In this document: one piece after another, positions 1 to 8,808 of the stretch
Layout of the letters: every line of letters begins with the position of its first letter
How positions within the stretch are numbered: the first letter of the stretch is position 1
Source: Arthrobacter sp. 9AX
Lineage (GTDB): Bacteria; Actinomycetota; Actinomycetes; Actinomycetales; Micrococcaceae
NCBI RefSeq assembly: GCF_902506095.1
Contig: NZ_LR733293.1
Location: forward strand, 3,718,264-3,782,263
Reading direction: 5' to 3'
Length of the DNA: 64,000 nucleotides
The notes under the pieces: model-generated
Told to the model about the DNA's origin: nothing
What the model saw: only the letters and a program-made list of their open reading frames with translations
The model's database searches: none
Translations under genes and position numbers: made by a program

Positions 1-1187
1 TGCAGCGGAAAGACGGCCTTCCGGGTGGCCATCACGGTGCGGTCCACGGCGTCGTTGGGATCGAATCCCACTTCCCAGGACCGCCACCAGAGCTCCACGT
101 CGTCGCCCATCAGCTCCGGGGCCGCGGCACCGAACTTCTCCTCAACGTAGGTGCGCCAATCAGCCGGGACCGCGGTCCGCAGCGGCACGGGGCGGCCCGC
201 AGCGATGGCAATCAGGTGGCTCCACGAGCGCGGAACCACCTGCAGCACGTTGTATCCGCCGCCGCCGGTGGCAATCCAGCGGTTGCCGCAATAGCGGGCG
301 GCAAGATTCCCGACGGCGGTGGCGGCCTCCCGCTGGCCGTCCACACTGAGGTTGAGGTGCGTGAGCGGATCCGTCCGGTGTGAGTCGCAGCCGTGCTGGC
401 TGACGATCACCTCGGGCTGGAATGCTGCCACGAGCTGCGGCACCACCGCGTGGAACGCCCGGAGCCAGCCGGCGTCGCCTGTTCCCGAGGGCAGGGCGAT
501 GTTGACGGCCGTCCCCTCAGCCGCGGGACCCCCGATCTCGTTGGCGAAACCGGTACCGGGAAACAGGGTGAGGCCGCTTTCGTGCAGGGAAACGGTGAGC
601 ACCCGCGGGTCGTCCCAGAAGATGCTCTCCGTCCCGTCCCCGTGGTGGGCATCAACGTCGAGGTAGGCAACCTTGCCGACCCCGCCGTCGAGCAGTTTCT
701 GCACGGCAAGGGCCGCGTCGTTGTAGATGCAGAAGCCGCTGGCCCGGTCGCGGGAGGCGTGGTGCATGCCGCCGCCGAAGTTGACCGCGTGCAGTGCCGA
801 GCCGTCCAGGATTTTGGCCGCGGACAGCAGGGAGCCGCCGGCCAGCCGGGCTGCCGCCTCATGCATCCCGGCAAACGCGGGATCGTCCTCGGTGCCCAGG
901 CCGCGGGATTCGTCGGTGGCGTGGGGATCTTCACTGACCCTGCGGACCGCCGCCACGAACCCGGCCGAGTGCACGGACTCGAGCTCGGCGTCGGTGGCGA
1001 CGTAAGGAGCCTCCACGGCGACATGGTCAAGGTCGAAAAGTCCCAGGCTGCCGGCCAACCGGGCCGTGAGGTCCATTCGCTCAGGCGCCATGGGGTGGCC
1101 CGGGCCGAAATTGTAGGCGGTCATGTCAGGGTCCCACGCCACCACCGTTGGCGGCGCGGGCTGGCTGAGGCCGGGCAGATATGTCAT
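1..1187 (-). CDS. acuC: Acetoin utilization protein AcuC / histone deacetylase-family amidohydrolase (3' end outside window)
   Basis: At least 395 residues of a histone-deacetylase superfamily protein; the C terminus runs off the left edge. The zinc-site landmarks are visible: GGGMHHASR, then DVDAHHGDGTE, then SQHGCDSHRTDP and a glycine-rich GGGGYN loop. These are the usual HDAC/AcuC catalytic His-His pair and metal-binding Asp/His. AcuC enzymes deacetylate lysines, classically on acetyl-CoA synthetase (an acsA lies 35 kb away in this window), but the substrate here is inferred. The start chosen is the ATG at 1187. It gives MTYLPGLSQPAP before the conserved core; an internal ATG (DMTAYNFGPGH) 21 codons later is an alternative. 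Divergent from trkH with about 100 bp between. Confidence 0.9.
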   Translation of the reverse strand, partial: MTYLPGLSQPAPPTVVAWDPDMTAYNFGPGHPMAPERMDLTARLAGSLGLFDLDHVAVEAPYVATDAELESVHSAGFVAAVRRVSEDPHATDESRGLGTEDDPAFAGMHEAAARLAGGSLLSAAKILDGSALHAVNFGGGMHHASRDRASGFCIYNDAALAVQKLLDGGVGKVAYLDVDAHHGDGTESIFWDDPRVLTVSLHESGLTLFPGTGFANEIGGPAAEGTAVNIALPSGTGDAGWLRAFHAVVPQLVAAFQPEVIVSQHGCDSHRTDPLTHLNLSVDGQREAATAVGNLAARYCGNRWIATGGGGYNVLQVVPRSWSHLIAIAAGRPVPLRTAVPADWRTYVEEKFGAAAPELMGDDVELWWRSWEVGFDPNDAVDRTVMATRKAVFPL

Positions 1188-1291
1188 CAATCACAGGCTA
1201 CCGGAGCATGCGGCCCTTCCCGCCCGGCCATTACGCGGGCATAAGTGGTTTACTACTGAGGGAAGCAGATTCAACCGAGGAAAAGCCACAC

Positions 1292-2725
1292 ATGACGCAA
1301 AGCCAGTCGAGGCCCCGGAATCCGGCCAGCTGGTATCCCGCCGCGCAGGAGCGGGAGGGCCTCTGGATCTTCACCCGGCTGCGCGACTTCATCGACGACA
1401 TTGCCAACACCTCCCCCGCCCGGCTTGCGCTCAGCGCGTTCGCCGCCGTGTGCCTGGTGTTCACCTTCCTGCTCTCGCTGCCCATCTCTTCGGCCGCCGG
1501 CACGGCCACTCCCCTGCACCAGTCGATGTTCACCGCCGTGTCCGCCGTGTGCGTCACGGGCCTCACCGTGGTGTCGACGGCGGTCCACTGGTCCTTCTTC
1601 GGCCAGCTGGTGATCCTGATCGGCATTTTCATCGGCGGCCTCGGCACCCTTACCCTGGCGTCGTTGCTCGCGTTGATGGTGAGCAAGCGCCTTGGCGTCC
1701 GCGGCAAAATCATTGCCGCCGAATCCATGAACAACGCAGGCCGGCTCGGCGAAGTGGGTACGTTGCTGCGGATCGTCATCACCACCTCCGTGGTCATCGA
1801 AGGCATCCTCGCCCTGGCACTCATCCCCCGGTTCCTGGCCCTCGGGGAACCCTTCCTGCAGTCTGTCTGGCACGGTATCTTCTACTCCATCTCGTCCTTC
1901 AACAACGCCGGCTTCACGCCGCACTCGGACGGCATCGTCCCCTACGAGACCGACCTGTGGATCCTGGTCCCCCTGATGCTTGGCGTCTTTTTGGGCAGCC
2001 TCGGGTTTCCGGTCGTGATGGTGCTGCAGCAGAACGGCCTGAACTGGAAAAAGTGGAACCTTCACACCAAGCTCACCATCCAGGTGTCCTTCATCCTGCT
2101 CGCGGCAGGTACGTTCCTCTGGGGGCTGATGGAGTGGGACAACGTCCGGACCATCGGTTCCATGGACTTGGGTGACAAGATCACGCATTCCCTGTTCGCC
2201 TCGGTGATGACCCGCTCCGGCGGCTTCAACCTGGTGGACCAGAACCAGATGGAATCCACCACCATGCTCCTGACGGACGCGCTGATGTTCGCCGGCGGCG
2301 GGTCTGCCTCCACAGCCGGCGGCATCAAGGTGACCACCATTGCCGTGATGTTCCTGGCGATCGTTGCCGAAGCCCGCGGCGACGCCGACGTCAAGGTGTA
2401 CGGCAGGACCATCCCGCAGGGCAGCATGCGCGTGGCCATCTCGGTGATTGTTGCCGGCGCCACCCTGGTTTCGGTGTCCGCCTTCCTCCTGCTGCACATC
2501 AGCGGCGCTTCCCTTGACCGCGTGCTGTTCGAAACCATTTCCGCTTTCGCCACCGTGGGGCTCAGCACCAACCTCAGTGCCGAGCTGCCGCCGTCGGGCG
2601 TGTATGTCCTCACTGCCCTGATGTTCGCCGGCCGCGTCGGCACCGTCACCCTTGCCGCCGGCCTGGCCCTGCGCCAGCGCAGCCAGCTGTACCACTATCC
2701 CGAAGAGAGGCCCATCATTGGCTAG
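1292..2725 (+). CDS. trkH: TrkH/KtrB-family potassium uptake membrane subunit
   Basis: A 477-residue multi-pass membrane protein that forms the K+ pore. The four pore-loop filter segments are recognisable in order: AVCVTGLTV, FNNAGFTPHSD, MTRSGGFN and FATVGLSTN, each with the conserved glycine. The ATG at 1292 is preferred over the in-frame ATG at 1181. It follows a GAGG ribosome site and gives a hydrophilic N terminus (MTQSQSRPRNP) before the first helix. The downstream gene overlaps its last codons and encodes the regulatory subunit, so the two form one K+ uptake system at the cytoplasmic membrane. Confidence 0.92.
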   Translation: MTQSQSRPRNPASWYPAAQEREGLWIFTRLRDFIDDIANTSPARLALSAFAAVCLVFTFLLSLPISSAAGTATPLHQSMFTAVSAVCVTGLTVVSTAVHWSFFGQLVILIGIFIGGLGTLTLASLLALMVSKRLGVRGKIIAAESMNNAGRLGEVGTLLRIVITTSVVIEGILALALIPRFLALGEPFLQSVWHGIFYSISSFNNAGFTPHSDGIVPYETDLWILVPLMLGVFLGSLGFPVVMVLQQNGLNWKKWNLHTKLTIQVSFILLAAGTFLWGLMEWDNVRTIGSMDLGDKITHSLFASVMTRSGGFNLVDQNQMESTTMLLTDALMFAGGGSASTAGGIKVTTIAVMFLAIVAEARGDADVKVYGRTIPQGSMRVAISVIVAGATLVSVSAFLLLHISGASLDRVLFETISAFATVGLSTNLSAELPPSGVYVLTALMFAGRVGTVTLAAGLALRQRSQLYHYPEERPIIG

Positions 2726-3404
2726 TTCCCCAGACGCCCCCCGGCGGCCCGCCCACAATGCACCTGTGCTGGTCATCGGACTGGGCAGGTTCGGTTCGTC
2801 AACGGCGGAGCAACTGGTCAAACAGGGCCGGGAAGTGCTCGCCATCGAACGAGACCGCAGCCTGGTGCAGAAGTTCGCGCCCCTCCTGACGCACGTGGTG
2901 GAGGCCGATGCCACCAACATCGACGCGCTCCGCCAGCTCGGGGCACAGGAGTTCAGCTCCGCCGTCGTGGGCGTTGGAACGTCCATCGAGTCCTCGGTGC
3001 TGATCACCGTCAACCTGGTGGACCTGGGCATTGAGCACCTGTGGGTGAAGGCCATTACGCCCTCGCACGGCAAGATCCTCACCCGCATCGGCGCCAACCA
3101 TGTGATCTACCCGGAGGCCGACGCCGGAGTCCGCGCCGCCCACCTGGTGTCCGGGCGGATGCTGGACTTCATCGAGTTCGACGACGACTTCGCCATTGTG
3201 AAGATGTACCCGCCGCGCGAGACGGTGGGGTTCACCCTGGACGAGTCCAAGGTCCGGTCCAAGTACGGCGTGACGATTGTGGGCGTTAAATCCCCGGGCG
3301 AGGATTTCACTTACGCGCGGCCGGAAACCAAGGTCTCGGCCCGGGACATGCTGATTGTGTCCGGGCACGTGGACCTGCTGGAACGCTTCGCCGCCCGCCC
3401 CTAA
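2718..3404 (+). CDS. trkA: TrkA/KtrA-type K+ channel regulatory subunit (RCK domains)
   Basis: A 228-residue cytosolic gating subunit. The N-terminal RCK_N Rossmann fold shows VLVIGLGRFGSS (GxGxxG nucleotide site) followed by an acidic residue after strand 2 (VLAIERD). The C-terminal third matches an RCK_C domain (residues about 150-225). The start is probably the TTG at 2718. It has a GAAGAGAGG ribosome site at 2702-2710 and overlaps the end of trkH by 8 bases, implying translational coupling. An upstream in-frame start would extend the protein into trkH sequence and is less likely. Confidence 0.88.
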   Translation: MASSPDAPRRPAHNAPVLVIGLGRFGSSTAEQLVKQGREVLAIERDRSLVQKFAPLLTHVVEADATNIDALRQLGAQEFSSAVVGVGTSIESSVLITVNLVDLGIEHLWVKAITPSHGKILTRIGANHVIYPEADAGVRAAHLVSGRMLDFIEFDDDFAIVKMYPPRETVGFTLDESKVRSKYGVTIVGVKSPGEDFTYARPETKVSARDMLIVSGHVDLLERFAARP

Positions 3405-3411
3405 GGTTTCC

Positions 3412-4245
3412 TCAGCCCAGTTGCCTGGTGATCTCCGCGGCCCGGTCCGCCGCTGCCCGTGCGCCGGCGGCGATGATGGACGGGATGCCCCGCTCGTCGA
3501 AGGTTGCGATGGCCCGCTCGGTGGTGCCGTTGGGGCTGGTCACGGCTTTGCGCAGGGCCGAAGGATCGGCGCCCGGCTCGGCGAGCATAAAGCCGGCGCC
3601 GGCCACGGTCTCTCTGGCCAGGAGCAGGGACAGCTCGGCGTCCAGGCCCAGCTCCTGCCCGGCGGCCGCCATCGCCTCGGCAAGGTAGAAGGCGTAGGCC
3701 GGTCCTGAGCCGCTGATGGCCGACAGGGCGTCCACCTGGTCCTCCGGAACCTCGACAACGGTTCCGGCCCCCTGCAGGATGTCCTTGACCTTCTGCAGCT
3801 GTTCCGGCGTGCAGTGGGTGCCCGGGGAGACAGATACGACGCCCCGCCCCAGCTTTGCGGGCGTGTTGGGCATGGTGCGGATCACCGGCTGGCCGGCGGG
3901 GAGGGCAGCCTCCAGCTGGGCGATCGACACGGCTGCGGCCACACTCACCACTACGGTTTCGGGTGCCAGCACCGGACTGATCTCGCGTGCCAGCTCCGTG
4001 ATGCCCACCGGCTTAACCCCCAGGATGACGACGGCGGACCCCTTGCTGGCCTGCCTGTTGTTGTCCGGTTCCTCCTCACCGGCGATCGCGGTGATGCCGT
4101 GGTACCGCTCGGCAAGTTCCGCGGCACGCTCTGCGCGCCGGACGGTTGCCACAATATCAGCCGGGTCCGTCCCGGCTTCCAGCAGACCGCCAAGGATGGC
4201 TTCGTTCATGGACCCACAGCCAAGGAATGCGATTCGGTTGCTCAT
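3412..4245 (-). CDS. proC: Pyrroline-5-carboxylate reductase
   Basis: A 277-residue NAD(P)H-dependent reductase for the last step of proline synthesis. The N-terminal Rossmann motif FLGCGSMNEAI is present. The C-terminal signature runs ALSAISGSGPAYAF and then the substrate-binding stretch through KAVTSPNGTTERAI, as in the family. Length is normal. The stop converges with trkA only 8 bp away, and the gene reads away from ppx with about 250 bp of upstream DNA for its promoter. Confidence 0.94.
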   Translation of the reverse strand: MSNRIAFLGCGSMNEAILGGLLEAGTDPADIVATVRRAERAAELAERYHGITAIAGEEEPDNNRQASKGSAVVILGVKPVGITELAREISPVLAPETVVVSVAAAVSIAQLEAALPAGQPVIRTMPNTPAKLGRGVVSVSPGTHCTPEQLQKVKDILQGAGTVVEVPEDQVDALSAISGSGPAYAFYLAEAMAAAGQELGLDAELSLLLARETVAGAGFMLAEPGADPSALRKAVTSPNGTTERAIATFDERGIPSIIAAGARAAADRAAEITRQLG

Positions 4246-4462
4246 GGCTCCATCATTGCAGTTTGACCCGCACGCACAGAACCGGGTTTCACAGCTGGCT
4301 CACATGTTGGGCGCAGGTATCTCACAACAAGCGCCCCTAGTGTGGTTAGTACCTCATTGAGGGTGCGAGTGATGCGGCAGGCATGGGGATGCCCGCCAGG
4401 GCACCGGCGTACGTGGCAGGTTTTCCCCCATTTTCCTGTCGCGGCCGCCGGTGCTTCCGCGT

Positions 4463-4480
4463 TAAAGGCTCAGGCCTTTA
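4463..4480 (-). terminator. Short hairpin downstream of ppx
   Basis: TAAAGGC and GCCTTTA are perfect 7-bp inverted arms with a 4-nt loop. They lie 13 nt beyond the ppx stop in the direction of its transcription. There is no long U tract, so this is a weak terminator candidate. Confidence 0.4.
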
Positions 4481-4492
4481 CTTCCGCCAGGG

Positions 4493-5479
4493 TCAGACGG
4501 CAGCCTGGACGGCTGGGGGCACAACGTGCGGAGCCGGCTCCAGCGGGCCGGCGAACACCAGCTGGTCGAGGCGGCGGAGGATCAGGCCCTCGCGCAGGGC
4601 CCACGGACAGATCCTGATCTTCTTGAACTTGAACAGTTCCAGCGCCGCCTCAGCCACAAGGGCACCGGCCAGGAGCTGGTGGGCGCGGGCTTCGGAAACG
4701 CCGGGCAGGTGAAGACGGTCTTCGGCTTTCATGGCGGAAATGCGCTGCGCCCAGACCCCAAGATCGGAACCCTGCAGCTCACGCTTGACGTAAGGGCCAG
4801 CCGCGCTGGGGGCGGCGCCGGCAATCCGGGCGAGGGAGCGGAAGGTCTTGGACGTTCCGGCGACGACGTTGGCCCGGCCGAGCCCGTCGAATTCCCGGAC
4901 AGCAGGCTTGAGGGTGGCCCGGATGTAGCGTCGAAGCTCCTTGACGCTCTTGGCCGACGGCGGATCCTCGGCAAGCCAGTCCCGGGTGAGCCGGCTGGCG
5001 CCCAGCGGCACGGAGGTGGCGACCTCGGGCAGTTCGTCCTGGCCGAACGCCATTTCGAAGGAGCCGCCGCCGATGTCCAGGTTGAGGATGGGTCCGGCGC
5101 CCCAGCCGTGCCAGCGCCGGACGGCGAAGAAGGTCATGGACGCTTCTTCGCTTCCCGTCAGTTCCTGCAGCGTGACAGTGGTTTCGTGCTTGACGCGGGC
5201 CAGGACTTCGGGGCCGTTCGTGGCTTCCCGGATGGCGGACGTACAGAACGCCAGGAGGTCCTCGGCCTTGTGCCGGGCCGCGAATTCCCAGGCTTCCAGG
5301 ACGAATTCGGTGAGTTCGTGCTGGCCGGCGTCGCTGATGCTGCCGTCCGGCTCCAGGTACTGGACCAGGGACAACGGACGCTTATGCGAAGCGAACGGCA
5401 CTGGCCGCGCGCCGGGGTGGGCATCCACCAGGAGGAGGTGGACAGTGTTGGACCCGATATCGAGGACGCCTAGCCGCAT
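4493..5479 (-). CDS. ppx: Ppx/GppA-family exopolyphosphatase
   Basis: A 328-residue member of the ASKHA phosphotransferase fold. It opens with MRLGVLDIGSNTVHLLLVD, the phosphate-1 loop typical of Ppx/GppA. It carries the second nucleotide loop as LDIGGGSFEMAFG and the conserved acidic/arginine region (CTSAIREATN). It is the short actinobacterial form without the C-terminal HD domain. It removes terminal phosphates from polyphosphate or pppGpp; which one cannot be read from sequence. The ATG at 5479 is used because conserved sequence starts immediately after it. The SseB-domain gene ends 7 bp upstream, suggesting an operon. Confidence 0.88.
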   Translation of the reverse strand: MRLGVLDIGSNTVHLLLVDAHPGARPVPFASHKRPLSLVQYLEPDGSISDAGQHELTEFVLEAWEFAARHKAEDLLAFCTSAIREATNGPEVLARVKHETTVTLQELTGSEEASMTFFAVRRWHGWGAGPILNLDIGGGSFEMAFGQDELPEVATSVPLGASRLTRDWLAEDPPSAKSVKELRRYIRATLKPAVREFDGLGRANVVAGTSKTFRSLARIAGAAPSAAGPYVKRELQGSDLGVWAQRISAMKAEDRLHLPGVSEARAHQLLAGALVAEAALELFKFKKIRICPWALREGLILRRLDQLVFAGPLEPAPHVVPPAVQAAV

Positions 5480-5486
5480 GCTGCCA

Positions 5487-5906
5487 TTATTCCCCGTCGG
5501 CGCGCTTGAAGTCGCGTTTGATGTTGGCGATGCCTTCGGGATTGATCTCAAAGCCGTAGGCTGCACCCGGGTTGATGACCATTCCCAGTTCGTCTCCGAT
5601 GTTGGCAATGATGGCTGCGCCCTGCGTGCCGAGGACGTTCGGGGCCGCGTCCAGGTACTGCTGGTCCACCCGGGTGGGGTGCGAGAAGACGGCCAGGACG
5701 GGGTCCCCGTCGGCGTTGGCCAGGACCAGCGGCTCCACCTGCGAATCGACGCCCTCGATGTTGTCCGGGCTGACGATGTAGACCTCGCTGTTCAGGAAGG
5801 ACAGGATGACGTCCACAGGACTGGCATCAGGCTGCCCTCCCTGGGCGAGCTTCTCCTCAAGGTCGTTGAGCGGAGTAGTGTCGGCGATTCCAGGCTGTTC
5901 AGTCAT
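5487..5906 (-). CDS. SseB-domain protein of unknown function
   Basis: A 139-residue soluble protein whose central part (NSEVYIVSPDN through VLAVFSHPTRV to GMVINPGAAYGFEINPEGI) fits the SseB protein N-terminal domain. In enterobacteria that domain occurs in a rhodanese-enhancing protein. In actinobacteria its role is not established. There is no signal peptide or membrane segment. It sits between topA and ppx on the same strand with a 7-bp gap to ppx. Confidence 0.75.
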   Translation of the reverse strand: MTEQPGIADTTPLNDLEEKLAQGGQPDASPVDVILSFLNSEVYIVSPDNIEGVDSQVEPLVLANADGDPVLAVFSHPTRVDQQYLDAAPNVLGTQGAAIIANIGDELGMVINPGAAYGFEINPEGIANIKRDFKRADGE

Positions 5907-5945
5907 ACGACTACCCGATCACGATCAGCAGGCGCATGCAAACCC

Positions 5946-8672
5946 CTACTTCTTCGCCGTTGCCCTCTTCTTGGCCGGGGCCTTACGGGTGGCGGTGCGC
6001 TTGACCGGTCCCTTGGCGCGCTTCTCGGCCAGGAGCTCAACGGCCTGCTCACGCGTCAACTCCTCCAGGGAGGTGGCACGCGGAACCGTGATGTTGGTGA
6101 TGCCATCGGTGATGTAGGGGCCGAAGCGGCCTTCCTTCACCACGATGTTCTTCTCCGACACCGGGTCCGGACCGAACTCCGCGAGCGGCGGCACGGCCGC
6201 GCGGGCACCGCGCTGCTTGGGCTGCGAGTAGATCTCCAGCGCCTGTTCCAGTGTGATGGTGAAGATCTCCTCCTCCGAGCCGATCGAGCGGGAGTCGGTG
6301 CCCTTCTTCAGGTACGGGCCAAACCGGCCGTTCTGCACCGTGATGAGGTTGCCTTCGGCGTCCTCCCCCAAGGCACGGGGCAGGCTCATCAGCTGCAGTG
6401 CCTCATCCAGCGTTACGGACTCAACAGTCATGGACGCGAACAGCGAACCTGTGCGCGGCTTGGCCTTGACCGGCTTCTTAGGCGGCTTGGGCTTGCCGTT
6501 CTTGTAGTACTCCACCGGCTGGGCGGCGATCTGTTCCTCGGTCATCTCGGGGATGACCTCGGTGACGTACGCGCCGTAGCGGCCGTTCTTGGCAACGACG
6601 GTGTGTCCGGTGTGCGGGTCCGTCCCCAGCACGCGTTCCTCGGGAGCGGCGGTTTCCATCAGTTCGATGGCTTTCGCGGCGGTCAGTTCATCGGGGGCCA
6701 GGTCCTCGGGCACGTTGGCACGGGGTGACTCGACGATCTCGCCCGTCTTGGCATCCACGGTGGCGGCGGAGCTTTCGAGGTACGGACCGAATTTGCCCAC
6801 GCGGAGGGTGATCTCGTCCGTGATGGGAATGGAGTTGATTTCCCGGGCATCGATTTCGCCGAGGTTGTTGACGATGCTCAGCAGGCCCGGGTCGGAGTCC
6901 TCGCCGAAGTAGAAGTGCCGGAGCCAGGAGGCGCCCACGGCCTGGCCGTTGGCGATCTTGTCCAGGTCGCCTTCCATGTCCGCCGTGAACTCGTAGTCCA
7001 CGTAGTCGCTGAAGTGCTGTTCCAGGAGCCGGATCACGGAGAACGCGATCCAGCTCGGAACCAGGGCCGAGCCCTGTTTCCGCACATAGCCGCGGTCCTG
7101 GATGGTGGAGATGGTGGAGGCATACGTGGACGGGCGCCCGATGCCCTTCTTCTCCAGCTCGGCCGTCAGCGACGCTTCGGTGTAGCGCGGCGGCGGCGAG
7201 GTCTCGTGGCCGATTGCGATGATGTCGGCGGCGGTGAGGGAATCGCCCTTGGCCACGTTCGGCAGACGGCGGGCTTCGTCGGAATCGTCGTCGCCGCGGG
7301 TTTCGTCCTTGCCTTCCTCGTAGGCTGCCAGGAAGCCGGGGAACGTGATGACTGTGCCTGAAGCGGAGAACTCGGCGTCGCGCCCGTCCGAAGCTGCAGC
7401 ACCCAGGCGGATGGTCGCCGTCGAACCCTTGGCGTCGCCCATCTGGGAGGCGACGGTGCGCTTCCAGATGAGTTCGTAGAGGCGGAATTCGTCGCCGGAG
7501 AGCTGCTTGGCCACCTGGGCGGGGGTCCGGAAGGAGTCGCCGGCGGGGCGGATGGCCTCGTGCGCTTCCTGTGCGTTGGCGGCCTTGCCGGTGTACACAC
7601 GGGGGGACTGCGGGATGTACTCGGGGCCGTACAGCTCGGAGGCCTGGCGGCGGGCAGCCGTGACGGCTTCGTCGCTCAGCGCGGAGGAGTCCGTACGCAT
7701 ATAGGTGATGTAGCCGTTTTCGTACAGCCGCTGGGCCACCTGCATGGTGCTCTTTGAGGAGAAACGCAGCTTGCGGCCCGCCTCCTGCTGCAGCGTGGAG
7801 GTGGTGAAGGGCGCTGCCGGGCGGCGGGTGTAGGGCTTGGTATCGACGGAGCGGACACGGAACTCGGCGTTCTGCAGCCCTGCCGCCAGGGACGTTGCCA
7901 GCTCCTCGTTGAGGTGCGCCACGTTCTTTGAGGTGAGCACGCCGTCGTCGTTGAAGTCGCGGCCGCTGGCCACCTTGGCGCCGTCAACGGCGGCGAGCTT
8001 GGCCTTGAACGAGCCGGCGTCGGCACCGAACTGGCCGGTGAGGTCCCAGTAGGACGCGGCTTTGAACGCCATGCGCTCCCGCTCGCGGTCCACCACCATA
8101 CGGGTGACCACTGACTGCACGCGGCCGGCGGACAGGCCGCGTGCCACCTTGCGCCACAGCACCGGGGAAATTTCGTAGCCGTACAGGCGATCCAGGACAC
8201 GGCGGGTTTCCTGCGCGTCCACCAGTGCCGAATCGACGTCGCGGAGGTTGCCCATGGCGCGCTGGATGGCTTCCTTGGTGATTTCGCCGAACGTCATCCG
8301 GTACACCGGAACCTTGGGCTTCAGCACCTCGAGCAGGTGCCACGCGATGGCTTCGCCCTCGCGGTCCCCATCGGTTGCGAGATAAAGTTCGTCGGCGTCC
8401 TTGAGCGCGGCTTTGAGCTCGGTCACCTTTTTCTTTTTGTCCGGGGACACCACGTAGTACGGCTTGAAGTCGTGGTCAATATCGACGGCGAACTTGCCCA
8501 CGGAGGTTTTCTTCAGCTCTGCAGGGAGTTCGGACGGCTGCGGCAGGTCGCGGATGTGACCGATGGAGGCCTCAACGATGAAGCCCTCGCCAAGGTACTT
8601 GGCGATGGTCTTGCTCTTGGCCGGAGACTCCACAATCACGAGTTTCTTGCCGGTTTTGGCCTTGCTTGGCAC
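5946..8672 (-). CDS. topA: DNA topoisomerase I
   Basis: A 908-residue type IA topoisomerase that relaxes negative supercoils. The Toprim domain is at the N terminus (KLVIVESPAKSKTIAKYLG, then ATDGDREGEAIAWHL). The active-site tyrosine lies in YITYMRTDSSAL near residue 325. The C-terminal third holds several repeated topoisomerase C-terminal elements (GRFGPYL/GRYGAYV/GRFGPYI). A Lys/Arg-Ala-rich tail ends in RKAPAKKRATAKK, as in actinobacterial TopA. The start is taken as GTG 8672 with an AGGAG site just upstream; the in-frame ATG at 8714 would add 14 residues without conservation. Confidence 0.95.
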   Translation of the reverse strand: MPSKAKTGKKLVIVESPAKSKTIAKYLGEGFIVEASIGHIRDLPQPSELPAELKKTSVGKFAVDIDHDFKPYYVVSPDKKKKVTELKAALKDADELYLATDGDREGEAIAWHLLEVLKPKVPVYRMTFGEITKEAIQRAMGNLRDVDSALVDAQETRRVLDRLYGYEISPVLWRKVARGLSAGRVQSVVTRMVVDRERERMAFKAASYWDLTGQFGADAGSFKAKLAAVDGAKVASGRDFNDDGVLTSKNVAHLNEELATSLAAGLQNAEFRVRSVDTKPYTRRPAAPFTTSTLQQEAGRKLRFSSKSTMQVAQRLYENGYITYMRTDSSALSDEAVTAARRQASELYGPEYIPQSPRVYTGKAANAQEAHEAIRPAGDSFRTPAQVAKQLSGDEFRLYELIWKRTVASQMGDAKGSTATIRLGAAASDGRDAEFSASGTVITFPGFLAAYEEGKDETRGDDDSDEARRLPNVAKGDSLTAADIIAIGHETSPPPRYTEASLTAELEKKGIGRPSTYASTISTIQDRGYVRKQGSALVPSWIAFSVIRLLEQHFSDYVDYEFTADMEGDLDKIANGQAVGASWLRHFYFGEDSDPGLLSIVNNLGEIDAREINSIPITDEITLRVGKFGPYLESSAATVDAKTGEIVESPRANVPEDLAPDELTAAKAIELMETAAPEERVLGTDPHTGHTVVAKNGRYGAYVTEVIPEMTEEQIAAQPVEYYKNGKPKPPKKPVKAKPRTGSLFASMTVESVTLDEALQLMSLPRALGEDAEGNLITVQNGRFGPYLKKGTDSRSIGSEEEIFTITLEQALEIYSQPKQRGARAAVPPLAEFGPDPVSEKNIVVKEGRFGPYITDGITNITVPRATSLEELTREQAVELLAEKRAKGPVKRTATRKAPAKKRATAKK

Positions 8673-8808
8673 GGTGCTCCTACAGAAAAAGGTTGCTCGG
8701 GCAGATGCGCCCATACTGGCCTAGTTCACCATATTTTGCCCAATTGTGCGCATCCATGTGGAAAAGAGGGTGGTTGGCGGGGCACCGTTCGGCTCCCCCG
8801 TCCGTGCC

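Noticed and set aside
1271-3097. A 608-residue minus-strand frame
   Set aside because: Entirely antisense to trkH/trkA, with His/Gly/Glu-rich composition typical of shadows in high-GC DNA.
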